Shown here one piece after another: positions 27,731 through 37,294 of a DNA stretch of 64,000 bases. Below the pieces are notes generated by a model. The model did not search any database. It was not told where the DNA came from and saw only the letters and a program-made list of their open reading frames with translations. The DNA comes from Acetobacter sacchari (GTDB lineage Bacteria > Pseudomonadota > Alphaproteobacteria > Acetobacterales > Acetobacteraceae). The stretch is taken from assembly GCF_017377715.1 (NCBI RefSeq), contig NZ_JAFVMF010000006.1:124001-188000 (forward strand), read 5' to 3'. Each line of letters starts with the position of its first letter. The stretch's first letter is position 1. The position numbers and the translations under genes are program-made.

Positions 27731-29650
27731 ATGGTGAAGGAAAACGACGTGACGGGTGACATTCCCGCAGAAATCGCTGCGGCGCTCGGACGTCTGGAAA
27801 TTGGCGACGCAGCAGGAGCCTTCGACGATCTGCGCGCTATTCTGGCGAGAGAGCCGGAGAACGTCGATGTTCTGCATGCGCTTGCCAAAACAGCACATCA
27901 AGCAGGGCGGTATGACGCTGCGGTTGCCTACGCGGGAAAGGCCGTCGGGTTTTCCTCGACGACGGACCGCACCGCTGCGGGACTACATGTCACGCTGGGA
28001 CTTTCGCTGCTGGCCCTTGGTCACGCTGAGCCAGCCCGCGCCGCCTTGCACGTAGCTACACTCGCCGCGCCGGACGAGGCTTCTCCACGTCTGGCGCTCG
28101 CGCAGGCGCTGGAGGCGCTTGGTCGGATGGATGACGCTACGGAGGCGTTACTCGACGCGATACGGATGAAGCCCGCAGAGGCCGGTTTCAGGCTGGCTTA
28201 CGGCCGGTTGCTTGAGCGTTTGGGGGGGGGGGACGCGGCGCTCAGTGCCTATGAAGACGCCGTGACGCTCGCCGTCGTGGGCGACGTCGTCACGCGCCAG
28301 CATAAGGCGGAACTGCTGCGGCGGCTCGGACGGGCGGAGGAGGCTGAACAGGCGTTTGCCGAGGTGCGGGAGAGGCTTCCCGACGATCCCGCAGCGTTAG
28401 CCAACCATGGCGCTTCGCTGTTCGATCTTGGCCGCATGGAGGAGGCGTCCGAAGCGCTGGAGGCGTCCGCCGGCGCTTCTCCGAATTCGGCCGAAACACA
28501 AACGAATCTCGGGTTGGTAAGGATGGCGTGCGGAGATCTGCCGGGCGCCGACGCGGCGTTCGTGCGGGCCTCCGCATTACGGCCGGACGATCCGCTGATA
28601 GCCCTGAACAGGGGCACGCTGCTTGGTGAACTCGGAGACCGCGAGGCCGCGCGCAGGTTGTTTGCTTCTGTCATCGCAGCGCGCCCTGACGGCCAGGACG
28701 CCGCTCGCGCGCGGTTCAATCTTGGAACGCTCGATCTGGCCGAAGGCCGCTTTAAGGACGGTTGGCGGAATTTCGAGGCGCGGTTGGCGTTCATGCCGCC
28801 GTCACTGGGGACGGAGTTGCCTCGTTGGGAGGGTAGACCGCAGACGGGCCGCGTTTTGCTCACTGCAGAGCAGGGGCTTGGAGATTTCATCCAGTTCCTG
28901 CGTTTTGTGCCAGCGGCGCTGGAGCGCGCGCCCGTTCATCTTCAAGCGCCTCCGACGATGATCGCATTGCTTGAACGCGGCGTCTCGGCGCCGAACTGGG
29001 CGCGCAGCACGGAGTCTGGAAGGCTGACGATTTCGGCCGACGCGCACGATGGCGATGCCCCAAGCGCCCATGCATCCGTTCTTAGCCTGCCGTTTCTGCT
29101 CGATGCAGGACGGCCGCCGCCTTTTCTGCCTTACCTGGATACGAGGCGGAAAGATGGGCGGAATTGTTCTGTCATGAAAATAGGCGTTTGCAGCGCAGGA
29201 AATTCCTCTTACCGCTTCGACAGGCGCCGCTCCATTTCATGGGAAGGGCTTGCCGGTCTGCTGGCGATCGGAGACGTCGAATGGCGCTCTCTCCAGCCGG
29301 GAGCCTGCCCGCCAAACGTTGTTCCGTTGCCCGAAGGAGATATGGCGCAAACGGCGGCCATCGTCGGAGAACTCGACCTCGTTATCACGGTGGACACCGC
29401 TATTGCGCATCTTGCAGGCGCGATGGGCAAGCCGGTCTGGTTGCTGAATCGATATGGTGGCGATTGGCGGTGGGCTGCGGGCTCGTGGGCGAAAGACGAG
29501 AGTGGAGAACAACGTAATCTCTGGTACCCGTCTCTGCGCATGTTCCAGCAGGAAGAGCCGGCCCTTCCGGAGAGGGCATGGCGGACCCCGGTTCGCGCCG
29601 TGGCGGACACGTTACGCGCCGAATTGCGGTTACGCGGCGCGCGCGACTAA
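27731..29650 (+). CDS. TPR-repeat protein with a C-terminal glycosyltransferase-like domain
   Basis: About 639 residues starting at ATG 27731 (MVKENDVTGDIP). The frame is open 85 codons further upstream, but that part does not look like protein. Residues 1-360 are tandem TPR helices (repeats of 'A...LG..EEA...'). The C-terminal part ends ITVDTAIAHLAGAMGKPVWL LNRYGGDWRW, the nucleotide-binding end of GT9/GT41-like folds. Such fusions are often predicted O-linked glycosyltransferases or sugar-modifying scaffolds. An 11-G homopolymer (28221-28232 area) lies in the coding sequence. Function is not established. Confidence 0.75.
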   Translation: MVKENDVTGDIPAEIAAALGRLEIGDAAGAFDDLRAILAREPENVDVLHALAKTAHQAGRYDAAVAYAGKAVGFSSTTDRTAAGLHVTLGLSLLALGHAEPARAALHVATLAAPDEASPRLALAQALEALGRMDDATEALLDAIRMKPAEAGFRLAYGRLLERLGGGDAALSAYEDAVTLAVVGDVVTRQHKAELLRRLGRAEEAEQAFAEVRERLPDDPAALANHGASLFDLGRMEEASEALEASAGASPNSAETQTNLGLVRMACGDLPGADAAFVRASALRPDDPLIALNRGTLLGELGDREAARRLFASVIAARPDGQDAARARFNLGTLDLAEGRFKDGWRNFEARLAFMPPSLGTELPRWEGRPQTGRVLLTAEQGLGDFIQFLRFVPAALERAPVHLQAPPTMIALLERGVSAPNWARSTESGRLTISADAHDGDAPSAHASVLSLPFLLDAGRPPPFLPYLDTRRKDGRNCSVMKIGVCSAGNSSYRFDRRRSISWEGLAGLLAIGDVEWRSLQPGACPPNVVPLPEGDMAQTAAIVGELDLVITVDTAIAHLAGAMGKPVWLLNRYGGDWRWAAGSWAKDESGEQRNLWYPSLRMFQQEEPALPERAWRTPVRAVADTLRAELRLRGARD

Positions 29651-29680
29651 GCTGCGCCAGCGTTTCAGGGAGAGTGAACG

Positions 29681-30460
29681 ATGGATCTCGGGATTGCAGG
29701 ACGTAAGGCGATCGTATGCGCCGCGTCCAAGGGACTTGGGCGTGGCGTCGCTGAGAAGTTGGCGGCGGCTGGCGTGCATCTGACGTTGAACGCCCGAGGG
29801 GCGGAGGCTCTGGAGGCGACAGCGGCGGACCTTTCGGAGCGTTACGCCGTCTCCATCAAAACCGTGGCGGCCGACGTGACGACTGAACAGGGGCGGGCGC
29901 AGCTGCTGGAGACCGAGCCCGCCGCTGATATCCTGATCAACAACGCGGGTGGACCGCCGCCAGGCATGTGGACCGACTGGTCTGAGGAAGCCTGGCTGAA
30001 AGCCGTCGGCGCGAACATGCTGACGCCGATTATGCTGATCAAGGCCGTGTTGCCGGGGATGATCGAACGCGGATGGGGCAGGGTGGTCAACATCACGTCA
30101 TCCTCAGTGAAAGCGCCGATCGGCAATCTGGGACTTTCGACGGGCGCGCGCTGCGGGCTGACGGGCTATGTCGCGGGAACAGCGCGGCAGGTTGCAAAAC
30201 ATGGCGTTGTCATCAACAATCTTCTTCCCGGCATGCACGAGACGGACAGGCTGTCGGGACGGATCGAGAGCGACGCGCGCAATCGTGGCGTCTCTTACGA
30301 GCAGGCCCGGGCTGATCTTGCAGCAAGCATCCCGACAGGGCATCTCGGTCGTGCGCAGGACTTTGGCGCTGTCGGCGCTTTCCTGTGCAGCGAGCATGTC
30401 GGCTTTATGGTCGGACAAAACGTTCTGCTCGACGGTGGGATGATCAACGCGACGTTCTGA
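29681..30460 (+). CDS. Short-chain dehydrogenase/reductase with atypical active site
   Basis: This 259-residue Rossmann-fold protein has the nucleotide loop AASKGLGRG (14-22), NNAGG (87-91) and a C-terminal GQNVLLDGG. In the place of the catalytic YxxxK it has STGAR (Ser153, Arg157) after NITSSS. This substitution recurs in a subgroup of SDRs annotated as FabG-like. Substrate is unknown. GGGAGAG precedes the ATG, and the gene follows the TPR gene by 30 bp. It is likely cytosolic. Confidence 0.85.
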   Translation: MDLGIAGRKAIVCAASKGLGRGVAEKLAAAGVHLTLNARGAEALEATAADLSERYAVSIKTVAADVTTEQGRAQLLETEPAADILINNAGGPPPGMWTDWSEEAWLKAVGANMLTPIMLIKAVLPGMIERGWGRVVNITSSSVKAPIGNLGLSTGARCGLTGYVAGTARQVAKHGVVINNLLPGMHETDRLSGRIESDARNRGVSYEQARADLAASIPTGHLGRAQDFGAVGAFLCSEHVGFMVGQNVLLDGGMINATF

Positions 30461-30620
30461 TGATTTGCTCGAAAGAGCAATGATGCACGGCGGTGACATG
30501 ATCAGGTTAGGCGGACCATCCGGACGGTCCGCTGTCATTCCGTGGCAGAACCTTTGTCGCCCAGAGTCATTTTCATGACTGTGCGCACTGGCACAACGTC
30601 TCGACAAAGGAGATCTCAGC

Positions 30621-31472
30621 ATGTCGGACCAGAACTTCCGCGCCATTCTCACCGGATCGTTCTCGACCCCCTGCAAAGACAACCCGACGGGTGCGATGAT
30701 TGAAGCCGCGTGGAAAAGCGACGGCACGAACGCGCGCTACGTCAATTGCGACGTGAAGCCGGAAAATCTCGCCACCGCGGTCGCAGGCGCGAAGGCTATG
30801 GAATGGGTGGGTTTCAATTGCTCCATGCCGCACAAGGTGTCGGTCATCCAGCACCTTGACGGCGTGACGGACGCCGCGGAGCTGATCGGCGCGGTCAACT
30901 GCGTTTCAATCAGTGACGGCAAGCTGACCGGCGACAACACGGACGGAAAGGGCTTTCTGGAATCCCTCAAGAGCGTGACCGATCCTGCGGGCAAGCGAGT
31001 GCTGTTGCTTGGGGCGGGCGGCGCAGCGCGTGCGATCGCCGTGGAACTGGGACTGGCCGGAGCCGCGTCTGTCGCGATCGCAAGCCGCGATGTCTCAAAG
31101 GCTGAGGAAATCGCCAAACTTCTTGCTGAAAACACGAAGTCCGAAGCCAGTGCCCTACCTTGGGACGGGGACATCGATGTCCCCCAGGACATTGAGATCC
31201 TCATCAACGCCACTCCGGTCGGTCTTGGCGACGCTGAGGCGATGCCAGACGTGAACGTCGAGACTCTCGGCGGAGTGGAGATCGTCGCCGACGTCATCTT
31301 CAATCCGCCCAAAACGCGTCTTTTACGGACCGCGGCCGAGAAGGGCTGCACCACATTGGATGGTCTGGGCATGCTGGTGAATCAGGGCGTGATAGGCGTC
31401 GAGCAGTGGATGGGCAAAAAGCCTGATGCGCAGGTGATGGCGGATACGCTGAAAGACATCTTCGGCGCTTGA
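30621..31472 (+). CDS. Shikimate/quinate dehydrogenase family protein
   Basis: The 283-residue protein has NCSMPHK (66-72, catalytic-type Lys72), GDNTDGKGF (105-113, Asp108) and the NADP loop LLLGAGGAARA (128-138). These are the AroE signatures, so it reduces 3-dehydroshikimate or acts on quinate. The N-terminal substrate loop reads TGSFSTPCKDNP rather than the usual 'SxSPxxHN', and the protein may belong to an AroE-like paralogue rather than the housekeeping enzyme. AAGGAGAT lies 8 nt before the ATG. It stands alone, convergent with mazG. Confidence 0.85.
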   Translation: MSDQNFRAILTGSFSTPCKDNPTGAMIEAAWKSDGTNARYVNCDVKPENLATAVAGAKAMEWVGFNCSMPHKVSVIQHLDGVTDAAELIGAVNCVSISDGKLTGDNTDGKGFLESLKSVTDPAGKRVLLLGAGGAARAIAVELGLAGAASVAIASRDVSKAEEIAKLLAENTKSEASALPWDGDIDVPQDIEILINATPVGLGDAEAMPDVNVETLGGVEIVADVIFNPPKTRLLRTAAEKGCTTLDGLGMLVNQGVIGVEQWMGKKPDAQVMADTLKDIFGA

Positions 31473-31484
31473 GGCGCCTTGACG

Positions 31485-32342
31485 TTATGCCGAGCGCGTC
31501 TTCCCGGCGCGCTCGCGCTCCTTGACCTTGTTCCATACGGCGTCGAGTTCATCCACCGTTCTACCTGACGGTGTAAGGCCCTGTTCAGCAAGAATGGCCT
31601 CAAGCGCCTGAAACCGGCGGGTGAACTTGTCGTTCGCACGCCGCAGGCACGCTTCCGGGTCAAGCTCCAGCCGGCGAGCGAGGCTGGCTGTGGCGAACAG
31701 CAGATCGCCGATCTCATCCTCAAGCGCGTCCCGGTCGCCGTTCGCAAGTTCGACGCCGACCTCGTTCACTTCTTCCTGCACCTTCGCGAACACGCCCTCG
31801 ACGTCGGGCCAGTCGAACCCGACACGGGCCGCACGGGCGGCGAGTTTGCGCGCCCGCAGTAGCGCCGGAAGCGCACGGGGAACGCCAGCGAGAGCGCCGG
31901 TCTCGGCGCGCGCGATGCGTTCCTGCTCCTTGCGGGCCTCCCATTGCGCCATCAGCGCGGCGTCGTCGCGCGCCGCGGTCGTTTCGTCCGTGAAGACATG
32001 CGGATGGCGGCGGATCATCTTGTCGGCGATAGCACGGGCCACTGTGGCGAAGTCGAATCGCCCGCTTTCTTCGGCCATGCGCGCCTGAAACACGACCTGC
32101 AGCAGCAGGTCGCCCAACTCGTCAGCGGTCTCGTCCCAGGCGCCTCGGTCTATAGCGTCGGCGATCTCATACGCTTCTTCGATGGCGTAGGGTGCGATGG
32201 TCGCAGGCGTCTGCGCGACATCCCAGGGGCAGCCGTTTTCCGGATCGCGCAGACGCGCCATGACGTCGATAAGACGTTCCAGTTGCGCCGAGGCGTCGGA
32301 GGACGGACGCGTGGGCGACTGCGTCAAAGGGGAAGCGGTCAT
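31485..32342 (-). CDS. mazG: Nucleoside triphosphate pyrophosphohydrolase MazG
   Basis: MazG hydrolyses non-canonical or excess (d)NTPs to monophosphates and pyrophosphate. ERLIDVMARLRDPENGCPWD is the diagnostic N-terminal motif, followed by the acidic metal site EEAYEIADAIDRG and DELGDLLLQVVFQA; a second all-alpha MazG half contains EEVNEVGVEL and EIGDLLFA. I chose ATG 32342 (AGGA upstream); the frame is open to another ATG at 32378. About 285 residues is the usual two-domain length. Confidence 0.94.
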   Translation of the reverse strand: MTASPLTQSPTRPSSDASAQLERLIDVMARLRDPENGCPWDVAQTPATIAPYAIEEAYEIADAIDRGAWDETADELGDLLLQVVFQARMAEESGRFDFATVARAIADKMIRRHPHVFTDETTAARDDAALMAQWEARKEQERIARAETGALAGVPRALPALLRARKLAARAARVGFDWPDVEGVFAKVQEEVNEVGVELANGDRDALEDEIGDLLFATASLARRLELDPEACLRRANDKFTRRFQALEAILAEQGLTPSGRTVDELDAVWNKVKERERAGKTRSA

Positions 32343-32445
32343 CGGCAAACGATCCTGCGCGAGGTGGTGATGCTTCATGCAATAGCCGCCCGGCGTAGCG
32401 CATGAGAAGATTCAGGTGTGAACGGCGCAGTCGGTGTGACGCCTC

Positions 32446-33822
32446 TCAGCGTCCTCCCCGCAGAGCAGCGAAACCGAAACGGTAGGCCAGAAACGCCGCC
32501 AGCGCAGAACCCAGACTTGCCAACACGGTCGGGCGCTGCTCCGGGTCTGCCAGCATCGTGATCGTGACCGACGCAATGGCGACGATGGCCGCATAGTTGA
32601 CTGCGGGAAACAGCGGAATGGCGCTGTAACCCCAGCGTGGCCCGGCGCGCTCGCGCATCCGCAGATGTGCGACGACGATCAGAAGGTAAATGAACAGCAT
32701 CACCGCGCCGGTCGCGCCGAGCAGAAATGCGAAGACCGTGCCGGGAGCAAGAATGGACGAGAAAGCCGCAAGCAGGCCAAAGACGCTGCACGCCAGCACA
32801 GCAGCCTGCGGCGCGCCGGCGGCCGAGAGGCTTCCGAGCGCACGGGGCGCTTCGCCGCGCAACGCCAGCCCACGCAGAGTTCGCGCCGTGACGAACATCG
32901 CGGAATTCAGGCACGACAGGACGGCGCTCAACACGACGAGCCGTATTGCAAATGCTGCGCCGGGCACGCCCATCACGTCCATGGCCAGCACGAACGGAGA
33001 CTGTCCGGGATGGATGTCGCTCCACGGCTTGATGCACAGGATCAGCGACACCGAGACGACGTAAAAGAGCGTGATCCGCGTGCCAATCGTTCGCGTTACG
33101 CGCGACAGATTACGCGGCGCGTCACGAGATTCCGCCGCTGCGACAGTCGCGATTTCGGAGCCGACCATGGAGAACAGCACTGTCGGCAGGACGGCCAGCA
33201 ACGCCCCCATGCCATGCGGCAAGAAACCGCCGTGACCAAGGAACGTCGCCACCGGAGCAGGGTGACCGCCCAGCAGCCCAAACAGGTATGACGCCCCAAG
33301 AATGCTGAACACGACGATGCAGGCGATCTTGATCAGCGAGAGCCAGAACTCGAACTCGCCGAAAACTCGGACCGCCGTCTGGTTGATAAGCGCAACGCCC
33401 GCGACCAGCGCTGTCGCCATCAACCAGACGGGCAGGCCGACCCAGTCCTGGAGCAGGATTGCCCCCGCGATAGCCTCGCTGCCCACGGTCACGACCCAAA
33501 AGCCCCAGTACAACCAGCCGGACACGAAACCGGCGGCGTCGCCGCAGCCCGCACGGATATAGTCGACGAACGATCCCAGTCCCGGCCGTGCGAGCAGCAT
33601 TTCACCGAGCATCCGCATGACCGTGACCACCAGAGCGCCGGTGAAGGCGAAGGTCAGCAACACTCCGGGCCCCGCGCCTGCGATAGCGGCGCTGCTGCCG
33701 ACGAACAGCCCTGCGCCGATCACGCCGCCAAAGGCGATCATGGAGATGTGGCGCGTTTTCAGTTCGGATGCGCCAGTAGACGCCTTGCCATGTTTGGTCG
33801 CTTGCGTGGTCGCTGTCTGCAC
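32446..33822 (-). CDS. Amino acid permease (APC superfamily)
   Basis: This is an inner-membrane amino-acid/proton symporter with 12 predicted helices. RHISMIAFGGVIGAGLFVGS is the hallmark first helix (substrate-binding GxGLF), and TIGTRITLFYVVSVSLILCI and SCLNSAMFVTARTLRGLALR match helices 6 and 8 of the AAT family. The GTG start at 33822 has GGAG upstream and yields about 458 residues; longer starts at 33876 or 33960 lack a ribosome site. Substrate may be an aromatic or basic amino acid or GABA, not decidable here. Confidence 0.9.
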   Translation of the reverse strand: MQTATTQATKHGKASTGASELKTRHISMIAFGGVIGAGLFVGSSAAIAGAGPGVLLTFAFTGALVVTVMRMLGEMLLARPGLGSFVDYIRAGCGDAAGFVSGWLYWGFWVVTVGSEAIAGAILLQDWVGLPVWLMATALVAGVALINQTAVRVFGEFEFWLSLIKIACIVVFSILGASYLFGLLGGHPAPVATFLGHGGFLPHGMGALLAVLPTVLFSMVGSEIATVAAAESRDAPRNLSRVTRTIGTRITLFYVVSVSLILCIKPWSDIHPGQSPFVLAMDVMGVPGAAFAIRLVVLSAVLSCLNSAMFVTARTLRGLALRGEAPRALGSLSAAGAPQAAVLACSVFGLLAAFSSILAPGTVFAFLLGATGAVMLFIYLLIVVAHLRMRERAGPRWGYSAIPLFPAVNYAAIVAIASVTITMLADPEQRPTVLASLGSALAAFLAYRFGFAALRGGR

Positions 33823-34023
33823 GCGAGGTCGCTCCGTATCGTTGCGGGGTCGAGCGTGCGCGAAAGTGGCGCGCATGGCGACTGATCTTATGGTGCCGTT
33901 CGGATGGACGCCACGCAAGACGTTACGCATCCGAACGGGAGAACAGTCTGGCGCAGTCAAGGCGCTGGCTTCATGAACACCTGTCAGATAAATACACGCT
34001 CAGGTTTTTACGGGAGAGGGTAG

Positions 34024-34950
34024 ATGGAACAGCGGCCTGTCGTGTTTATCGACGGAGAAGCAGGAACGACGGGGCTTGGTATCCGCGAACGCCTGCGCGC
34101 TCTTCCTGTTCGCCTGCACTCCATCGATCCGGCTCGCCGTAAGGATTCCGCCGCCCGCGCCGAGGCCATGGCGCAAGCCGATCTTGTCGTGTTGTGCCTG
34201 CCGGACGCTGCGTCACGGGAAGCCGTGGCGATAGCCGGAGAACTGGCGACGACCGGACAGGCGCCGAAGATTCTTGACGCCAGCACCGCATTCCGCGTCG
34301 CGGATGGATGGACCTACGGCTTTCCGGAACTCGACCGCCTGCAGGCCGGGAGGATTCGGGAGGGGAACTTCGTCTCCAATCCCGGTTGCTACCCAACCGG
34401 AGCAATCGCGCTTCTAAGGCCTCTGGTCGAAGCCGGGGCGCTTGATCCTGCGTATCCGGTTTCGATCAATGCGGTCAGCGGCTACAGCGGCGGTGGCCGT
34501 TCGATGATCGAGGCGCATGAGCGCGACGGCGGTCCGGCGTTCGAGCTTTATGGGTTGGGTTTGACGCACAAGCACGTGCCCGAGATCGAGCGTCACGCGC
34601 GTTTGGCGCGTCGCCCGCTTTTCGTTCCGTCGGTCGGGCACTTTCCGCAAGGCATGATCGTGTCGATTCCCCTTCATCTTTCCGATCTCGCTTCGGGCGT
34701 GACCGGGGAAGGGCTGCGCGACATCCTTTCGCGTTATTACGAGGGGGCGCGCTACGTTACAGTCGCCGCGCCTGAAGGCGCGTTGATCGGTGAAGCGCTG
34801 GCAGGCGCGGACGGCATGGAATTGCGCGTTCACGCGAACGACGAGCACCGTCAGGCTGTTCTCACTGCGCGCCTGGACAATCTGGGCAAGGGCGCATCCG
34901 GGGCCGCCATTCAGAATATCGCCCTGATGCTCGGGCTTGAATCGGATTAA
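34024..34950 (+). CDS. argC: N-acetyl-gamma-glutamyl-phosphate reductase (short, type 2)
   Basis: ArgC catalyses the NADPH-dependent reduction of N-acetylglutamyl phosphate, the third step of arginine synthesis. At 308 residues it is of the short class. DGEAGTTGLGIR (10-21) is the nucleotide loop, SNPGCYPTG (118-126) holds the catalytic Cys122, and VSGYSGGGRSMI and HKHVPEI are conserved. GAGAGGG lies upstream of the ATG. It precedes tRNA-Leu(CAA) and serC on the same strand; no other arginine genes are in the window. Confidence 0.95.
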   Translation: MEQRPVVFIDGEAGTTGLGIRERLRALPVRLHSIDPARRKDSAARAEAMAQADLVVLCLPDAASREAVAIAGELATTGQAPKILDASTAFRVADGWTYGFPELDRLQAGRIREGNFVSNPGCYPTGAIALLRPLVEAGALDPAYPVSINAVSGYSGGGRSMIEAHERDGGPAFELYGLGLTHKHVPEIERHARLARRPLFVPSVGHFPQGMIVSIPLHLSDLASGVTGEGLRDILSRYYEGARYVTVAAPEGALIGEALAGADGMELRVHANDEHRQAVLTARLDNLGKGASGAAIQNIALMLGLESD

Positions 34951-35024
34951 GCCAGTAACCGATGAAGAGAAGGCGTCGTCGCATCTTTCGCGACGCGTCG
35001 GTTGCTGATACAGAACCCCTCGCT

Positions 35025-35108
35025 GCGAGAGTGACGGAACGGTAGACGTAGTCGGCTCAAAATCGACCGCCGCAAGGCATGGGGGTTCGAGTCCCCCCTC
35101 TCGCACCA
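35025..35108 (+). tRNA. tRNA-Leu(CAA)
   Basis: GCGAGAG at the 5' end pairs with CTCTCGC, followed by A and an encoded CCA. The anticodon loop CTCAAAA gives anticodon CAA. The long variable arm and GGTTCGAGTCC T arm fit a class II leucine tRNA of 84 nt including CCA. It lies 74 bp after argC and ends 18 bp before the serC start. Confidence 0.95.
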
Positions 35109-35126
35109 GATAATCTGGAAAAAATG

Positions 35127-36314
35127 ATGACCGAGACCGCCGACGCTGCGCTGCTTCCCAATTGCAAGCCGGGAGCGCGACCGGCGAATCCGCGTTTCTC
35201 GTCTGGGCCGTGCGCCAAGCGTCCGGGCTGGTCGCTCGACGCCCTGTCGGGCGCGCTGCTTGGGCGATCCCATCGCGCGCCGGAAGGACGGGCGCGGATT
35301 GCGGAAGTGATCGACCGTTCGGCGACGATTCTACGCATGCCTGCCGCTTGGCGTTTGGGCGTCGTTCCGGGTTCCGATACCGGGGCTGTGGAGATGGCGC
35401 TCTGGTCGCTGCTTGGCGCGCGCCCGGTGGACGTGTTGGCGTTCGAGAGCTTTTCGGCGACGTGGGCTAACGACATCGTCTCCCAACTTGGACTGGATGC
35501 CCGGGTGCTGACCGCCGATTATGGCCGTCTGCCCGATCTCTCGACCGTCGATTGGTCGCGTGACGTGGTGTTGGCATGGAACGGAACGACGTCGGGCGTT
35601 TGTTTCCCGAGTGGTGACGCCATTCCGGCTGAGCGCGATGGTCTGGTGATCTGCGACGCGACGTCTGCAGCGTTCGCCATGGAGCTCCCATGGGAGAAGC
35701 TCGATGTCGTGACATGGTCCTGGCAGAAAGCGTTGGGCGGAGAGGCTGCGCATGGGATGCTGGCTCTCTCGCCACGCGCTGTTGCGCGGCTGGAAGGCGA
35801 GCCGGCCCCACGCCCATTGCCAAAGGTTTTTCGTCTGACTTCGAAGGGCAAGTTGATCGAGGGCATTTTCAAGGGCGACACGATCAACACCCCTTCAATG
35901 CTCTGCGTCGAAGATGCGGTGGACAGTCTGAAATGGGCTGAAAGCGTCGGCGGTCTGCCCGGCCTGATCGCGCGCAGTCGCGCAAACCTTGCGGTTCTCG
36001 CCGAGTGGGAAGCGCAGTCTGGCTGGGCAAGCTTCCTCGCCGAAAACGCCGAGGACCGATCCAGTACGTCGATTTGCCTGCGCATTACGGCTCCCTGGTT
36101 TATGGGGCTGGATGCGGAGACGCAGACGCGTGCGGCGAAGGATATCGCTGACCTGCTGACTAGGGAGCAAGCCGCGCTCGACATCGCCAGCTACCGCGAC
36201 GCCCCGCTCGGGCTGCGTATCTGGGGTGGGGCGACGGTCGAGACGGCAGATATCGTTGCGTTGATTCCCTGGCTGGACTGGGCCGAGCGGGAAGTCAGAG
36301 TGAAATACTCCTGA
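35127..36314 (+). CDS. serC: Phosphoserine transaminase SerC
   Basis: SerC is the PLP enzyme converting 3-phosphohydroxypyruvate to phosphoserine, also used in pyridoxal phosphate synthesis. About 395 residues, the long form common in alphaproteobacteria. NPRFSSGPCAKRPGW (21-35) and HRAPEGR form the substrate phosphate site, and WSWQKALGGE contains the PLP lysine Lys201. Tandem ATGs lie at 35124 and 35127; the open frame reaches back into tRNA-Leu, which is not coding. serA, the usual neighbour, is absent. Confidence 0.94.
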   Translation: MTETADAALLPNCKPGARPANPRFSSGPCAKRPGWSLDALSGALLGRSHRAPEGRARIAEVIDRSATILRMPAAWRLGVVPGSDTGAVEMALWSLLGARPVDVLAFESFSATWANDIVSQLGLDARVLTADYGRLPDLSTVDWSRDVVLAWNGTTSGVCFPSGDAIPAERDGLVICDATSAAFAMELPWEKLDVVTWSWQKALGGEAAHGMLALSPRAVARLEGEPAPRPLPKVFRLTSKGKLIEGIFKGDTINTPSMLCVEDAVDSLKWAESVGGLPGLIARSRANLAVLAEWEAQSGWASFLAENAEDRSSTSICLRITAPWFMGLDAETQTRAAKDIADLLTREQAALDIASYRDAPLGLRIWGGATVETADIVALIPWLDWAEREVRVKYS

Positions 36315-36476
36315 CAACGGACTGATTTTAAAGTTTATAATTTGTTGTGGGTGTGAACGTTATGCCGCTCACGCCTTAGGCGGGAATCTCTGGTGTGGCT
36401 TCCGTCATTTCCGAAACAAAATAGAGCGCTGATTTTAAAGAATTTTATAGGATAAATACCAAAGCGGGCAGCGCGT
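36315..36476. other. AT-rich convergent intergenic region with a 12-bp direct repeat
   Basis: The gap between the convergent ends of serC and lipB contains the repeat CTGATTTTAAAG at 36322-36333 and again at 36429-36440, plus a small CGCC-TTA-GGCG hairpin. It probably acts as a terminator region for both genes, but no strong stem followed by a T run was found. Confidence 0.35.
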
Positions 36477-37238
36477 TCAGCGAACCGCACGCCTTCCGCT
36501 TTCGGTGGCGCCCATCGCTCGTTCCCACTCCTCACGCAGCACAGCGTCCACTGTCGCCATATCGACGTCGACGCCCAAGTCCTTGAGACTGGTCACGCCG
36601 TGTTCGCGGATGCCGCACGGTACGATACCTTCGAACGCTGACAGATCGGGCGACACGTTCAGTGAAACGCCGTGCCAGCTCACCCATCGGGTCACGCGGA
36701 CGCCCAAAGCGGCGATCTTGGATTCGTAGCCCGTTTTCGAATCGACGACCCAGACGCCAACGCGATCGTCCCGTGTTTCGCCTTTAACGCCGAATCGTCC
36801 CAGGGTCGCGATCAGCCATCCTTCCAGAGCGTGCACATATGCGCGCAGGTCGCGCGGCGGGACCGGGCCATGCTGGCGGGCAAGATCCAGCATGAGATAC
36901 GCCACGCGTTGACCGGGACCATGATAGGTCCACTGACCGCCACGGCCCGCGGGATAGGTCGGAAATCCTCTTGGATTGAAAAGGTCGGAATCACGTGCGG
37001 AGGTCCCTGCGGTGAACAGGGACGGGTGCTCAAGCATCCAGATGCGCTCCGGCGCATCGCGCCCGCGTATCGCAGCCACGGTTTCAGACATCGAAGCTAT
37101 AGCGTCAGGATAGGCGACGGGGTCGGATGAGATTTCCCATTCCACCTGCTTTGTCGCAGCTGCGTCTCGTGTCGGGGATAATTCTCCGCCGTCTTCGACA
37201 AGAATCGGTTCAGGGGTCATTGCAGGCTGATCGAGCAT
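36477..37238 (-). CDS. lipB: Octanoyltransferase LipB
   Basis: LipB moves octanoate from acyl carrier protein to lipoyl domains, the first step of endogenous lipoate synthesis. The 253-residue protein has the family motifs RGGQWTYHGPGQRVAYLMLD (99-118), the catalytic Lys174 in YESKIAALG, and the nucleophile Cys208 in PCGIREHGVTSL. The N-terminal 30 residues are an unconserved extension; a second ATG at 37220 is possible. It is monocistronic, divergent from tRNA-Leu(GAG). Confidence 0.95.
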   Translation of the reverse strand: MLDQPAMTPEPILVEDGGELSPTRDAAATKQVEWEISSDPVAYPDAIASMSETVAAIRGRDAPERIWMLEHPSLFTAGTSARDSDLFNPRGFPTYPAGRGGQWTYHGPGQRVAYLMLDLARQHGPVPPRDLRAYVHALEGWLIATLGRFGVKGETRDDRVGVWVVDSKTGYESKIAALGVRVTRWVSWHGVSLNVSPDLSAFEGIVPCGIREHGVTSLKDLGVDVDMATVDAVLREEWERAMGATESGRRAVR

Positions 37239-37294
37239 CGGTTATACGCGCCTCCACTCCCCGGTATCCAACAAACGGAGCCGGAAGTCACGCT

